Shown: positions 30,050 through 39,347, counted from the stretch's first letter. The stretch: 64,000 nt of DNA from Micromonospora trifolii (GCF_022229005.1 NZ_JAKKFD010000024.1:62001-126000), one strand, 5' to 3'. Numbers and translations are program-made. Notes: generated by a model from the sequence alone, not told the origin.

Positions 30050-31729
30050 TCACCCGACGTCCCAGACCGGTTCCGGGGTCTCCACCACCTCGCTGTCGCC
30101 CCGGAACAGCACGAACCGATCGAACGAGCGGGTGAACCACCGGTCGTGGGTGACCGCGATCACCGTACCCGCGAACGCGTCCAGGCCCGCTTCGAGCGCC
30201 TCCGCGCTGGCCAGGTCGAGGTTGTCGGTGGGCTCGTCGAGCAGCAGCAGGGTAGCCCCGGACAGCTCCAGCAGCAGCACCAGGAACCGGGCCTGCTGCC
30301 CGCCGGAGAGCGTGCCGAAGCGCTGGTCGCCCTGCGCCGCCAGCTCGTAGCGACTGAGCACACCCATCGCCGCGTGCCGGTCCATCCCGGTGCGGTGCTC
30401 GTCACCCCGCCAGAGGATCTCGACGAGCGTCTTCGACATCAGCTCCGGGCGGTCGTGGGTCTGGGAGAAGTGCCCGGGACGGACCCGGGCACCGAGGCGG
30501 GCCACGCCGTCGTGCGCCACCGGAGTGAGCGCGCCCGCGCCGTCGACCGGCCCGTTCGCCGGGTCCGGGTCGGTGCCGCCGCGGGCCAGCAGCCGCAGGA
30601 AGTGCGACTTGCCGGTGCCGTTGGCACCGAGCACCGCCACCCGGTCGCCGTACCAGATCTCCAGGTCGAAGGGGAATGTCAGGCCGTCGAGCTCCAGCTG
30701 CTCGCAGACGACCGCGCGCTTGCCGGTCCGCCCGCCGCTGAGCCGCATCCGGATGTCCTGGTCCTTCGGCGGTACGGGCGGCGGCCCGGCCTCCTCGAAC
30801 TTGCGCAGCCGGGTCTGCGCGGCCTGGTAACGCGAGGCCAAACCGTCGTTGTACGCGGCCTTCTGCTTGTACATCAGCACCAGCTCGCGCAGCTTCTGGT
30901 GCTCCTCGTCCCAGCGCCTACGCAGCTCGTCGAGGCGGGCGTGCCGAGCCACCCGAGCCTCGTGCCAGCTGGCGAAGCCGCCCGGGTGCACCCAGGCGCT
31001 GCCACCCTCGACGGCGACCACCCGGTCGGCGCTCTGAGCCAGCAGCTCGCGGTCGTGCGAGACGTAGAGCACCGACTTCGTCGACTCGCGCAGTCGCGCC
31101 TCCAGCCAGCGTTTGCCGGGCACGTCGAGGAAGTTGTCCGGTTCGTCGAGCAGCAACACCTCGTCCGGGCCGCGCAGCAGCAACTCCAGGGCGAAGCGCT
31201 TCTGCTGGCCGCCGGAGAGGGTACGCACCGGGCGGTCCCGGACGGCGTCCCATGGTTTGCCGAGCACGATGGTCGCGACGGTGTCGAAGAGCACCTCGGC
31301 GTCGTACCCGCCGGCCTCGCCCCAGGCGCCGAGCGCGTCGGCGTACGCCAGCTGGGCCTTGCCCGCGGCGTTGCTGAACTTGCCGTGGGCCTCGGCCGCC
31401 CGCATGGCCGCCTCGGTCTCGCCGAGCCGCCGGCCGGCGTCGCGCAGCGCCGGTGGGGCCAGCGACAACGCCAGGTCGGCGAGGGTCGACTCGTCGCCGA
31501 TCATGCCGATGAACTGGCGCATCACGCCCAGCCCACCGGCCCGCGCGACGACGCCGCTGCGCACCGGCAGGTCGCCGGCGACCATCCTCAGCAGCGTCGT
31601 CTTTCCCGCGCCGTTCGGCCCGACCAGGGCGACCTTGCTGCCCTCCCCGACCCGGAACGACACGTCGGCGAAGAGTTCCCGACCGTCGGGCAGGACGTGC
31701 CCGACCGCTGCCACATCCACATATCCCAC
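30050..31729 (-). CDS. ABC-F family ATPase
   Basis: A 559-residue soluble protein with two ABC domains and no TM segments. Domain 1 has GPNGAGKTT, LSGGQQKR and LLLDEPDNFLD; domain 2 has GANGTGKSH, LSGGQQAR and LLLDEPTDNLD. A charged linker of about 80 residues lies between them (KLRELVLMYKQKAAYNDG), the arm that reaches the ribosome in this family. ABC-F proteins act in translation, either as housekeeping factors or as ribosome protection against antibiotics; the subgroup cannot be fixed here. The start is a GTG with a weak upstream site, so it may be off by a few codons. Confidence 0.92.
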   Translation of the reverse strand: MGYVDVAAVGHVLPDGRELFADVSFRVGEGSKVALVGPNGAGKTTLLRMVAGDLPVRSGVVARAGGLGVMRQFIGMIGDESTLADLALSLAPPALRDAGRRLGETEAAMRAAEAHGKFSNAAGKAQLAYADALGAWGEAGGYDAEVLFDTVATIVLGKPWDAVRDRPVRTLSGGQQKRFALELLLRGPDEVLLLDEPDNFLDVPGKRWLEARLRESTKSVLYVSHDRELLAQSADRVVAVEGGSAWVHPGGFASWHEARVARHARLDELRRRWDEEHQKLRELVLMYKQKAAYNDGLASRYQAAQTRLRKFEEAGPPPVPPKDQDIRMRLSGGRTGKRAVVCEQLELDGLTFPFDLEIWYGDRVAVLGANGTGKSHFLRLLARGGTDPDPANGPVDGAGALTPVAHDGVARLGARVRPGHFSQTHDRPELMSKTLVEILWRGDEHRTGMDRHAAMGVLSRYELAAQGDQRFGTLSGGQQARFLVLLLELSGATLLLLDEPTDNLDLASAEALEAGLDAFAGTVIAVTHDRWFTRSFDRFVLFRGDSEVVETPEPVWDVG

Positions 31730-31770
31730 GCCGGGATCCTGCCCCAGTGAGGGTCGGGGGGTATATCCAA

Positions 31771-32376
31771 TTACCGGGTGACGCGCAGCACCCGGAAGCC
31801 CTTTTGGCTGGCGTACCGCTCGACCTGCCAGCTCTGCTCGGTGAGCCAGCGTTGCAGCGAGTCACCGCCGAGGTGCCGGGCGACAACCAACCAGCCGACG
31901 CCGTCCGGGGCGAGTCGAGGCAGCCAGCGCAGCAGCAGGTCGTGCAGGCCGTCCTTGCCGATCCGGATGGGCGGGTTCGACCAGAGCTGGGCGAAGCGGA
32001 CGCCGTCCGGAACGTCGTCCGGCGCGCTGACCCGGACCCGGTCCGCGGCGCCGATCCGGGCCGCGTTGGCGGCGGTCAGCTCGCGGGCCCGGGCGTTGAC
32101 GTCGACGGCCCAGATGGTGCTGGTGGGCGCGAGGTCGGCCAGCACGCAGCTGATCGGCCCGAAACCGCAGCCGAGGTCGAGCAGGTCGCCGGTAGTGTCG
32201 GCGTCGGGCAGCTCCGCCTTGCGCAGCAGCACCGCCGTGCCCGGGTCGAGCCGACTGGCGGAGAAGACCCCGCCGGCCGAGGTGAGTCGGTAGTCGCGGT
32301 CGGCGACGGAGAACTCGACCTCGCGCGTCGGGGCGTCGCTGGTCGGCTGAGCGGTGAAGTAGTGGTCGCCGGTCAC
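31771..32376 (-). CDS. Class I SAM-dependent methyltransferase, RsmC-like
   Basis: A 201-residue methyltransferase. Motif I is LLDLGCGFGPIS (about residue 65) and motif IV is SNPPIRIG (about 130), the NPP signature of N2-guanine and related RNA methyltransferases. It is close to the C-terminal half of RsmC (16S rRNA m2G1207), but actinobacterial single-domain forms may have other targets. The GTG start is chosen from the N-terminal HYFTAQP; Shine-Dalgarno support is weak. It diverges from the one-TM protein gene across 102 bp containing TAATAT, a good -10, on its strand. Confidence 0.85.
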   Translation of the reverse strand: MTGDHYFTAQPTSDAPTREVEFSVADRDYRLTSAGGVFSASRLDPGTAVLLRKAELPDADTTGDLLDLGCGFGPISCVLADLAPTSTIWAVDVNARARELTAANAARIGAADRVRVSAPDDVPDGVRFAQLWSNPPIRIGKDGLHDLLLRWLPRLAPDGVGWLVVARHLGGDSLQRWLTEQSWQVERYASQKGFRVLRVTR

Positions 32377-32436
32377 TCGGCAATTCTCGCACCGGTCCGG
32401 GGCGGACCTGACGCGGCCCACACGCACATTTCCCCG

Positions 32437-32442
32437 ATATTA
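32437..32442 (-). promoter_or_regulatory. Probable -10 of the methyltransferase gene
   Basis: TAATAT on the leftward strand, about 60 nt before the GTG start, in an otherwise G+C-rich gap. A matching -35 is not clear. Confidence 0.4.
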
Positions 32443-32465
32443 CCCCCTAAAGGGACATTGGCTCC

Positions 32466-32471
32466 TACTCT
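32466..32471 (+). promoter_or_regulatory. Probable -10 giving a leaderless rightward mRNA
   Basis: TACTCT ends 7 nt before the ATG at 32479 and the gene has no Shine-Dalgarno, so transcription may start at or next to the start codon. No convincing -35 accompanies it. Confidence 0.35.
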
Positions 32472-32478
32472 GGGCGAC

Positions 32479-33588
32479 ATGGTGTATCGGTACCAGTCCG
32501 ATGAGGACGCTTTCGAGGAGTACCCGGAGCCCGGGTCCGACCTGTCGGTGCTCGCCGCCGGTCCGCCCCCGCCGGCGGGGCCCTCTCCGTCGCGCTTCCC
32601 CACGCCGTCGCTGCCCCGGCCGAACCAGCTCTCGCTGGCCTCGTCGCAGCCCGCGCAGGCTCGCGCCGACGTGCAGCAGCTCGGGCCGGCCGCCCGCACC
32701 GATGCGCCGCAGCCACTCTCGACTCGCGCCGACATCCCGCCCGCCCCGCCGCGCAGCCAGATCTACACCTCGTCGACGCCGGTGGAGCCGCCCAGCCGGC
32801 GCGGCGGCGGCCGACTGTGGCAGGTGCTGATCGGCGGCGCAGCCGTCCTGGTGCTGCTCGCCCTCTGCGGCCTCGGCGCCTCCGCGCTGCTCACCAACCG
32901 CAACGAGCAGCCGCAGAGCAACCCGACGTACCAGCCGAACGCCGCCCCGACCTCGGCACCGGCGGAACGGCTGGCCCTGGACTCCCGGGACACCGACCAG
33001 GCCCCGCTCACCGCCAAGGAACTCTTCGCCGGCAAGGAGTTGAAGCTCACCGACGGCCAGCCGAGCTACCAGGTGCTCAAGACACAGTCCAGCGGCAGTT
33101 GCGCCGTCGCCGCCACCGACGAGGTCGCCGACCTGCTGGTCCGGCTCGGCTGCAACCAGGTCGTCCGGGCCACGCTGAGCACGCCCGACGGCAGCCACCT
33201 GGTCACCGCCGGTCTGTTCAACCTGACCGACAAGGTCAGCGCGGAACGAGCCCGAGACCGGCTCCGGCAACTGCTCGACGAGCGGCAGGGCCGTTTCCGT
33301 GGCCTCACCGCCGACGAGGGCGACGGCACCGATGTCCTGGCCAGCGCCCCCGCACGCGTCGGCTGGCAGGTTCGTGGCCACTATCTGGCGTACGCGCTGG
33401 TGGTTCGCAAGGACGGCGCGGCGGTCAAGGCGGGTGACGCCAAGGTCCGCGAGATCCTGTTCGACATGATCGAGCTGCACCTCAGCCGTGGCGTGCTGCA
33501 GAGCCGGGCCGACGGTGGCACCGCCGCGCAACCGACGGCGGCACCGACCGGCAGCAACGCCAACCAGGGTGACCTGCCGGGCAACTGA
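32479..33588 (+). CDS. Single-pass membrane protein of unknown function
   Basis: A 369-residue protein: a Pro/Ser-rich cytoplasmic N-terminal region (about 1-110), one TM helix (about 112-139, VLIGGAAVLVLLALCG), a short Thr/Pro linker and an extracytoplasmic domain of about 180 residues beginning LTAKELFAGKEL with two Cys residues (SGSCAVA, LGCNQV) that could form a disulfide. The tail is Ala/Thr/Gly-rich. No known catalytic motif is seen. The ATG starts MVYRYQSDEDAFEE and lacks a Shine-Dalgarno; a -10-like TACTCT just upstream hints at a leaderless mRNA. It converges on truA with only 12 bp between stops. Confidence 0.8.
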   Translation: MVYRYQSDEDAFEEYPEPGSDLSVLAAGPPPPAGPSPSRFPTPSLPRPNQLSLASSQPAQARADVQQLGPAARTDAPQPLSTRADIPPAPPRSQIYTSSTPVEPPSRRGGGRLWQVLIGGAAVLVLLALCGLGASALLTNRNEQPQSNPTYQPNAAPTSAPAERLALDSRDTDQAPLTAKELFAGKELKLTDGQPSYQVLKTQSSGSCAVAATDEVADLLVRLGCNQVVRATLSTPDGSHLVTAGLFNLTDKVSAERARDRLRQLLDERQGRFRGLTADEGDGTDVLASAPARVGWQVRGHYLAYALVVRKDGAAVKAGDAKVREILFDMIELHLSRGVLQSRADGGTAAQPTAAPTGSNANQGDLPGN

Positions 33589-33600
33589 CCCCGCGGGCGG

Positions 33601-34431
33601 TCAGCCCTCGACCGGGACCCGCAGCCGGCGGGTGAGGGTGGCGCGGTGGGCGTACTCGGCCGGATCCGCCGGGTAGCCGACCGCTACCAGGGTCAACCCG
33701 CGCGCGGGGGCAACTGTCACCTCGCTGGACCGCTCCCGCTGAGTGAGCAGAGTGCCCGGCCACTCCACCGGGCGGCGCCCGTCCCCGGCCACCAGCATGG
33801 CCCCCACCAGGCTGCGCACCATCGCCTGGCAGAACGCGTCGGCCTGCACGGTGGCCACCAGGATGCCGTCCGGGTCGCGACGCCAGTCCAGCCGGGTCAC
33901 CTCGCGCAGCGTTGTCGCGTGCTCCTTGCGCCGGCAGTACGCGGCGAAGTCGTGCTCCCCCACCAGCCCGTACGCGGCGGCGTTCAGCGCCGCCAGGTCC
34001 AACGGTTTCGGCCAGGCCAGCACCTCGTGACGGCGCAGCGGCTCGGCACCGAAGGGCGCGTCGGTGACCCGGTACTCGTAGCGCCGGAAGGTGGCCGAGA
34101 ACCGGGCGTCGAAGTCGGCCGGCACCTCGGTCATCGCCCGTACCCGCACGTCGGTGGGGAGCAGCCGGGCCAGGCGACGCAGCAGCCGTCCCTCGTGCTG
34201 CCGCCACACGTCCACGGGCAGGTCGAGGTGGCACACCTGCCCCGTGGCGTGCACGCCCGCGTCGGTGCGCCCGGCCACTGTCAGCCCGGTGGCCGTACCG
34301 GCGCCGAGGACCAGGTCCACTGTCTCGACGAGCACCCCCGCGACGGTGCGCCTGGTCGGCTGGGCCGCCCAGCCGGAGAAGTCGGTGCCGTCGTACGAGA
34401 CGTCCAGCCGCAGCCGGATCCGCTCGTCCAC
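33601..34431 (-). CDS. truA: tRNA pseudouridine(38-40) synthase TruA
   Basis: A 276-residue enzyme that converts uridines 38-40 of tRNA anticodon stems to pseudouridine. The catalytic Asp lies in GRTDAGVHA (about 60), and the N-terminal RLDVSYDGTDFSGW is typical. The GTG start has AGGAGG about 6 nt upstream and is preferred to an in-frame GTG 11 codons earlier that lies in the rplQ terminator. It is the last gene of the alpha-operon neighbourhood, the usual position for truA in actinomycetes. Confidence 0.95.
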   Translation of the reverse strand: MDERIRLRLDVSYDGTDFSGWAAQPTRRTVAGVLVETVDLVLGAGTATGLTVAGRTDAGVHATGQVCHLDLPVDVWRQHEGRLLRRLARLLPTDVRVRAMTEVPADFDARFSATFRRYEYRVTDAPFGAEPLRRHEVLAWPKPLDLAALNAAAYGLVGEHDFAAYCRRKEHATTLREVTRLDWRRDPDGILVATVQADAFCQAMVRSLVGAMLVAGDGRRPVEWPGTLLTQRERSSEVTVAPARGLTLVAVGYPADPAEYAHRATLTRRLRVPVEG

Positions 34432-34450
34432 CTCGTACCTCCTGTTACGG

Positions 34451-34488
34451 GTCGGGCCCGACACCCCCGATGGGGTGCCGGGCCCGAC
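34451..34488 (-). terminator. Terminator hairpin after rplQ
   Basis: A 17-bp stem with one G-T pair (arm GTCGGGCCCG plus ACACCCC) and a 4-nt loop follows the rplQ stop by 11 bp. It ends the alpha operon or reduces read-through into truA. Confidence 0.75.
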
Positions 34489-34499
34489 AATGCCCTTGA

Positions 34500-35057
34500 T
34501 CAGGCCTTGTTCTCGGTGGCCTCGTCGCTGTCCTCGCGGGCGGCGTCGGTGTCACCGGACGCCGACACCGGCGCCTCGGAGTCCTGGTCGGCCGGAGCCG
34601 ACTTCGGGGCCTCGTCGGCCGGGGCGAGCGCCTCGACCTTGTCCTGCTGCGCGGCCTTGCGGGCGGCGGTCTTCTTGTTCGCCTTCGGCTCGGCGACCTG
34701 AAGCTCCTCCACCAGCTCGATGATGGCCATCGGCGCGTTGTCACCCTTGCGCGGACCGGTCTTCACGATCCGGGTGTAACCGCCGGGGCGGTTGGAGTAC
34801 CGGGGCGCGATCTGGTCGAACAGGGCGTAGACCACGTCCTTGTCCTTGACGACACCCAGCACCCGACGCCGCGAGGCGAGGTCACCGCGCTTGGCCTTGG
34901 TGATGAGCTGCTCGGCCAGCGGGCGCAGCCGCCGGGCCTTCGTCTCGGTGGTCTGGATCTTCCCGTGCTGGAACAGCGCGGTCGCCAGGTTGGCCAGCAT
35001 CAGCCGCTCGTGCGAGGGGCTGCCGCCGAGGCGGGGGCCCTTGGTGGGCGTGGGCAT
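34500..35057 (-). CDS. rplQ: 50S ribosomal protein L17
   Basis: A 185-residue L17. The first 115 residues are the conserved fold ([39 protein letters not shown]). The remaining 70 are an Ala/Asp/Glu/Ser-rich acidic tail, longer than in E. coli but common in actinomycetes. L17 binds 23S rRNA near the tunnel exit. It follows rpoA by 34 bp, the standard pairing. Confidence 0.97.
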   Translation of the reverse strand: MPTPTKGPRLGGSPSHERLMLANLATALFQHGKIQTTETKARRLRPLAEQLITKAKRGDLASRRRVLGVVKDKDVVYALFDQIAPRYSNRPGGYTRIVKTGPRKGDNAPMAIIELVEELQVAEPKANKKTAARKAAQQDKVEALAPADEAPKSAPADQDSEAPVSASGDTDAAREDSDEATENKA

Positions 35058-35091
35058 TTTTGGTGCTCCTCAGTTGTGGCGGCAGCGCGGA

Positions 35092-36114
35092 CTAGAGCTG
35101 CTCGGTCTCGCGGTAGTCGTCGGTGTCGTAGTCGGCCTCGCCGAAGGTGTCCACGACGTGCGCCGGGTCGAAGTTCGGAGCCGAGTCCTTCAGCCCGAGA
35201 CCCATCCCGGCGAGCTTCATCTTGACCTCGTCGATCGACTTCTGACCGAAGTTGCGAATGTCGAGGAGGTCGGCCTCGGTACGCCCGATGAGCTCACCAA
35301 CGGAGTTGATGCCCTCGCGCTTGAGGCAGTTGTAGGAGCGGACGGTGAGGTCCAGCTCCTCGATCGGCAGAGCGAGGTCCGCCGCCAGCTGGGCGTCCTG
35401 CGGGGACGGCCCGATGTCGATGCCCTCGGCGGTCTCGTCCAGCTCCCGGGCAAGCCCGAACAGCTCAACCAGCGTCGAACCAGCGGAGGCCAGCGCGGTA
35501 CGCGGACCCATCGACGGCTTGGTCTCGACGTCGATGATCAGCCGGTCGAAGTCGGTGCGCTGCTCGACACGGGTCGCCTCGACGCGGTAGGTCACCTTCA
35601 GCACCGGCGAGTAGATCGAGTCGACCGGGATCCGGCCGATCTCGGCGCCGGACTGCTTGTTCTGCGCCGCCGTCACGTAGCCCCGGCCCCGCTCGACGGT
35701 CAGCTCCATGTCGAGCCGGCCCTTGCCGTTCAGGGTGGCGAGCTTGAGATCCGGGTTGTGCACCGAGACGCCGGCCGGGGGCTGGATGTCGCCCGCGGTC
35801 ACGTCGCCCGGGCCCTGCTTACGCAGGTACATGCTGACCGGCTCGTCGTGCTCGGAGCTGACGCACAGCTCCTTGATGTTCATGACGAGCTCGACCACGT
35901 CCTCCTTGACACCGGGGATCGTGGTGAACTCGTGCAGCACACCGTCGATCTTGATCGAGGTGACGGCCGCGCCCGGGATCGACGACAGCAGCGTGCGCCG
36001 CAGCGAGTTACCCAGGGTGTAGCCGAAGCCCGGCTCCAGCGGCTCGATGGCGAACCGGGACCGGGTCTCGTTGATCGACTCCTCGGAGAGGGAGGGTCGC
36101 TGGCTGATGAGCAT
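35092..36114 (-). CDS. rpoA: DNA-directed RNA polymerase alpha subunit
   Basis: A 340-residue alpha subunit. The N-terminal dimerisation domain ([23 protein letters not shown]) is followed, after a flexible linker, by the C-terminal domain (about 255-315, [26 protein letters not shown]) that contacts UP elements and activators. Its length and domain content are normal. It is separated from rpsD by 98 bp holding a strong UUCG hairpin, so its expression may be adjusted relative to the ribosomal proteins. Confidence 0.98.
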   Translation of the reverse strand: MLISQRPSLSEESINETRSRFAIEPLEPGFGYTLGNSLRRTLLSSIPGAAVTSIKIDGVLHEFTTIPGVKEDVVELVMNIKELCVSSEHDEPVSMYLRKQGPGDVTAGDIQPPAGVSVHNPDLKLATLNGKGRLDMELTVERGRGYVTAAQNKQSGAEIGRIPVDSIYSPVLKVTYRVEATRVEQRTDFDRLIIDVETKPSMGPRTALASAGSTLVELFGLARELDETAEGIDIGPSPQDAQLAADLALPIEELDLTVRSYNCLKREGINSVGELIGRTEADLLDIRNFGQKSIDEVKMKLAGMGLGLKDSAPNFDPAHVVDTFGEADYDTDDYRETEQL

Positions 36115-36170
36115 CTTTTCTCTTCTCTTCCGGGGCGCCCGCTATTTGACGCCCACGACACAAACTGTTC

Positions 36171-36200
36171 CGGTGGCCCGCCCCGAAGGGCGGGCCACCG
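36171..36200 (-). terminator. UUCG-loop hairpin between rpsD and rpoA
   Basis: A perfect 13-bp stem (36171-36183 with 36188-36200) closed on the transcribed strand as C(UUCG)G, a hyper-stable tetraloop. It begins 12 bp after the rpsD stop. It may be a partial terminator or an mRNA stabiliser. Confidence 0.7.
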
Positions 36201-36212
36201 AACGAGCTCGGA

Positions 36213-36839
36213 CTACTTGGAGTAGAGCTCGACGATCAACTGCTCCTGGACCTGCGTGTCGATGACCTGCCGGGCCGGGAGGGAGTGCACGAGCACCTTC
36301 ATCTGGCTCGGGATGGCCTCAAGCCACGCCGGAACCGTCCTCGAGCCGGCCTGAGCCTGCGCGACGATGAACGGGGTGAGCTCCTTGCTCTTGCCCCGAA
36401 CCTCGATGATGTCGTGCTCCTTGACGCGGTACGACGGGATGTCGACCTTCTTGCCGTTCACCGTGAAGTGACCGTGCTTGACCAGCTGGCGGGCCATGTC
36501 CCGCGAGTGGGCGTAGCCGGCCCGGTAAACGACGTTGTCCAGCCGCGACTCGAGGATCTGCAGGAGGACCTCACCGGTCTTCGCCTGCTTGCCAACGGCT
36601 TCCTCGTAGTAACCGCGGAACTGCTTCTCCAGCACGCCGTAAACCCGACGGGCCTTCTGCTTCTCACGGAGCTGGAGCAGGTACTCCGTCTCCTTGGTGC
36701 GGCCGCGGCCGTGCTGCCCGGGCGGGAACGGCCGGGACTCGAACGGGCACTTCGGACCATCGCACTTGCTGCCCTTGAGGAACAGCTTCATCTTCTCCCG
36801 CCGGCAACGGCGGCAGTCTGCACCGGTGTAACGAGCCAT
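36213..36839 (-). CDS. rpsD: 30S ribosomal protein S4 (zinc-binding form)
   Basis: A 208-residue S4, a primary 16S rRNA binder and assembly initiator. The N-terminal cysteines (CRRCRREKMKLF and KCDGPKC) form the zinc site of the C+ form. The S4 RNA-binding domain follows (LDNVVYRAGYAHSRDMARQL). In many bacteria S4 represses its own operon. It lies 13 bp after rpsK in the alpha operon. Confidence 0.98.
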   Translation of the reverse strand: MARYTGADCRRCRREKMKLFLKGSKCDGPKCPFESRPFPPGQHGRGRTKETEYLLQLREKQKARRVYGVLEKQFRGYYEEAVGKQAKTGEVLLQILESRLDNVVYRAGYAHSRDMARQLVKHGHFTVNGKKVDIPSYRVKEHDIIEVRGKSKELTPFIVAQAQAGSRTVPAWLEAIPSQMKVLVHSLPARQVIDTQVQEQLIVELYSK

Positions 36840-36852
36840 CTCTCTCTACCTC

Positions 36853-37260
36853 TCAGACCCGGCGACGCTTCGGCGGACGGCACCCGTTGTGCGGCTGCGG
36901 GGTGACGTCGGCGATCTGGCCGACCTCGAGGCCCACGGCCTGCAGCGAACGGATGGCGGTTTCCCGGCCGGAGCCGGGGCCCTTGACGAACACGTCGACC
37001 TTGCGCATGCCGTGCTCCATGGCGCGACGCGCGGCAGCCTCGGCGGCCAGCTGCGCAGCGAACGGAGTCGACTTGCGGGAGCCCTTGAAGCCCACCTGGC
37101 CAGCGGAGGCCCAGGAGATGACCGCACCGGTCGGGTCCGTGATGGACACGATGGTGTTGTTGAACGTGCTCTTGATGTGCGCCTGCCCGTGGGCGACGTT
37201 TTTGCGTTCCTTGCGCCGGACCTTCTTTACAGCGGCTCCGGCACGAGCCTTCGGTGGCAT
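36853..37260 (-). CDS. rpsK: 30S ribosomal protein S11
   Basis: A 135-residue S11, a platform protein near the 3' end of 16S rRNA. A short basic N-terminus ([14 protein letters not shown]) is followed by the family core [15 protein letters not shown] and by [15 protein letters not shown]. It ends in the typical [13 protein letters not shown]. It lies between rpsM and rpsD, the normal order. Confidence 0.98.
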   Translation of the reverse strand: MPPKARAGAAVKKVRRKERKNVAHGQAHIKSTFNNTIVSITDPTGAVISWASAGQVGFKGSRKSTPFAAQLAAEAAARRAMEHGMRKVDVFVKGPGSGRETAIRSLQAVGLEVGQIADVTPQPHNGCRPPKRRRV

Positions 37261-37347
37261 AAGTCTGTGCGCTCCTAGTTGACTTTCCGGATCGGGTTGC
37301 GGCCTGACCCACCTCAGCGGCGGCCGACCCCGTCATCCGGTCAAGAA

Positions 37348-37728
37348 CTACTTCTTGCCGGGCTTCTTCTTGCCGGCGACGGTCCGCTTCGGGCCCTTGC
37401 GGGTCCGGGCGTTGGTCTTGGTCCGCTGGCCACGCACGGGCAGGCCCCGGCGGTGCCGGATGCCGGCGTAGCAGCCGATCTCAACCTTGCGGCGGATGTC
37501 AGCGGCGACCTCGCGGCGCAGGTCGCCTTCAACCTTGTAGTTGCCCTCGATGTGGTCGCGGAGCTGCACGAGCTCCTCGTCCGTGAGGTCCCGAGCGCGC
37601 TTGTCCGGCGAGATGCCGGTAGCGGCGAGTGTCTCCAGGGCGCGGGTGCGACCGACCCCGAAGATGTAGGTGAGCGCGATCTCCAACCGCTTTTCGCGGG
37701 GGAGATCCACGCCGACTAGACGTGCCAT
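37348..37728 (-). CDS. rpsM: 30S ribosomal protein S13
   Basis: A 126-residue S13 at the head of the 30S subunit, contacting P-site tRNA and bridge B1. The start [14 protein letters not shown] and the [20 protein letters not shown] tail that reaches the P site are typical. It follows rpmJ after a 267-bp gap, the widest within this operon, which holds a small hairpin. Confidence 0.98.
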   Translation of the reverse strand: MARLVGVDLPREKRLEIALTYIFGVGRTRALETLAATGISPDKRARDLTDEELVQLRDHIEGNYKVEGDLRREVAADIRRKVEIGCYAGIRHRRGLPVRGQRTKTNARTRKGPKRTVAGKKKPGKK

Positions 37729-37965
37729 GTGCGGGCGTACTCCTCGTGATGTGTGGCGGAGGTGTGGACCCGTCCCACCCCGCTACCGGCCGTCCCGTCT
37801 TTCCGACGCGGTGAGCGCCGGCGACCGGGATCGGTCGCTGCCCGAGCGGGCCCCGGCCTCCGACCGGGGGTCAGCCACGCAGAGGTACGACTGGCGTACC
37901 GCTCGCGGCTGGGACGAGCATGTGTGATTTGTGTGTCGCTGGGGATCCGCCTGGACCAACGCCAC

Positions 37966-37985
37966 CCGGCCGGTGTTACGGCCGG
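37966..37985 (-). other. Small hairpin after rpmJ
   Basis: A 7-bp stem CCGGCCG/CGGCCGG (37966-37972 with 37979-37985) starts 10 bp after the rpmJ stop, in the 267-bp gap before rpsM. It may be a partial terminator. The rest of the gap shows no recognisable gene. Confidence 0.45.
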
Positions 37986-37995
37986 ACGGGCTGAG

Positions 37996-38109
37996 TCAGC
38001 CCTGGCGCTGCTTGTGGCGCGGGTCGCTGCAGATGACCATGACCCGGCCGTGCCGGCGGATAACCCGGCACTTCTGGCAGATCCTCTTGACGCTCGGCTT
38101 GACCTTCAC
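37996..38109 (-). CDS. rpmJ: 50S ribosomal protein L36 (zinc-binding form)
   Basis: A 37-residue protein read on the leftward strand from a GTG with AAGG upstream: it begins [20 protein letters not shown] and ends DPRHKQRQG. The C-x2-C...C...H pattern is the zinc ribbon of the C+ type. It packs against 23S rRNA in the large subunit. It lies between infA and rpsM, as in most actinomycetes. Confidence 0.97.
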   Translation of the reverse strand: MKVKPSVKRICQKCRVIRRHGRVMVICSDPRHKQRQG

Positions 38110-38200
38110 GGTTGCCTTACTTCCCATCTGGCCCGGGGACGCGCTCTGCGTGACACCGGACGTCGAAGACGGACACGGGACTTCCCGGCCGCCGTCAGGA

Positions 38201-38422
38201 CTACTTGTAGCGGTAGACGATGCGCCCGCGGGTCAGGTCGTACGGCGAAAGTTCGACGACGACCCGGTCCTCCGGAAGGATGCGGATGTAGTGCTGCCGC
38301 ATCTTGCCGCTGATGTGAGCCAACACCTTGTGGCCGTTCGCGAGCTCCACCCGGAACATGGCGTTCGGCAGGGGCTCGATGACCCGACCCTCGATCTCAA
38401 TGGCTCCGTCTTTTTTCGGCAT
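38201..38422 (-). CDS. infA: Translation initiation factor IF-1
   Basis: A 73-residue OB-fold factor that occupies the ribosomal A site during initiation. [20 protein letters not shown] and GRIVYRYK at the end are typical. GGAGG lies only 2 nt before the ATG, a tight spacing. It heads the infA-rpmJ-rpsM-rpsK-rpsD-rpoA-rplQ operon; a 321-bp gap upstream should hold its promoter. Confidence 0.98.
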   Translation of the reverse strand: MPKKDGAIEIEGRVIEPLPNAMFRVELANGHKVLAHISGKMRQHYIRILPEDRVVVELSPYDLTRGRIVYRYK

Positions 38423-38743
38423 GTCCTCCGCTGTCCTGACGTCGATTGCTCCGGGCGGCCCACAACGTCTTACACGGAAATCTGATCAGAATCAGAAGCC
38501 CGCGCCAGCCGCGGCTCCAGCTCCCACCGAAGCGCAGGGTGGGCATGCCGGAGTGGACGCTGTGCGCCGATCTGAAAGTGTACGCCGGCCTGCGGTCCCC
38601 CGCCAAACCGACCACCCACCAACCCGCGCGCCGCCCCATCCGACCCCACCGCCAGCCCTGTTGATCATGAAGTTGTTGTCACGACACGCCGGAACGGGCG
38701 GCAACATCTTCATGATCAACGGGCCGGGTGGGGGTGGAGCGGA
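38423..38743. other. Upstream region of infA
   Basis: A 321-bp gap with no gene. Near 38450-38500 on the leftward strand a TGTAAG and the 10-bp palindrome TCTGATCAGA (38480-38489) suggest a promoter/operator, but no full consensus is seen. The left copy of family C (38660-38720) lies at its far end. Confidence 0.4.
38660..38720. repeat. Family C palindromic repeat, copy 1
   Basis: 21-nt arms GTTGATCATGAAG... (38660-38680) and ...CTTCATGATCAAC (38700-38720), 19 of 21 paired, around a 19-nt centre with GACACGCCGG. Copy 2 (39348-39407) is in the opposite orientation, on the other side of the DUF1707 gene. Confidence 0.8.
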
Positions 38744-39307
38744 TCAGGGGGTTGGGGGTTGGTCGTCCGTTTTGCTGTCGCGCTTTGCCTGCTTGCGCTC
38801 TCGGCGGCGTTGGCGCTTGACGGCCTGGCGCTGGGGCTCCTTCCCGGCCAGCCCGGTGACCGTGCGGACCATCAGCACCGCGCCCCACGGCCCCGCCACC
38901 CAGGCCGGCCAGAAGTAGAGCAGGTCCTGAGTGAGCAGCGACGTCACCGCCCAGATGGTCACCACGATGGCGATCACCCGCAGGTACGGGAACCACACAT
39001 CAGCCAGCCAGCGGGCGGTGACGCCCCCGGTGGGGGCCGGACCAAGCTGGTCGCCCAACTGGCTCACCGTCGACCCGGCGGCCGGCGCCAGGCCCGACCG
39101 CTGCGCTGGGGTCACCGGCGGCAGGTCCGTGAGTAGGGCCTCAAGGTCGGCGTACGTGCGTGCCGCGTAGGCCCGCTGCAACCGCTCGTCGTACTCGTGC
39201 AGATCCAGTCGACCCTCGTCGAGGGCGACCCGCAACCGGTCGGCCACCGCCGCACGGTCCGAGTCCGCGGCTCGCATCCCGTCGCGCCCGTCCATGCCGG
39301 CAAGCAT
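38744..39307 (-). CDS. DUF1707 membrane protein
   Basis: A 187-residue protein. The N-terminal DUF1707 segment (RAADSDRAAVADRLRVALDE, LHEYDERLQRAYAARTYADL, LLTDLP) is followed by a linker and two TM helices (IAIVVTIWAVTSLL; YFWPAWVAGPWGAVLM) and a basic cytoplasmic tail. DUF1707 is found almost only in actinobacteria, often on small regulatory or envelope proteins; the function is unknown. The start could be either of two ATGs four codons apart. It interrupts the usual map-infA junction and is flanked by inverted family C repeats. Confidence 0.82.
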   Translation of the reverse strand: MLAGMDGRDGMRAADSDRAAVADRLRVALDEGRLDLHEYDERLQRAYAARTYADLEALLTDLPPVTPAQRSGLAPAAGSTVSQLGDQLGPAPTGGVTARWLADVWFPYLRVIAIVVTIWAVTSLLTQDLLYFWPAWVAGPWGAVLMVRTVTGLAGKEPQRQAVKRQRRRERKQAKRDSKTDDQPPTP

Positions 39308-39347
39308 GCCACCGTCGCGCCACTCCCGCCCCACCCCCGACCACCGG

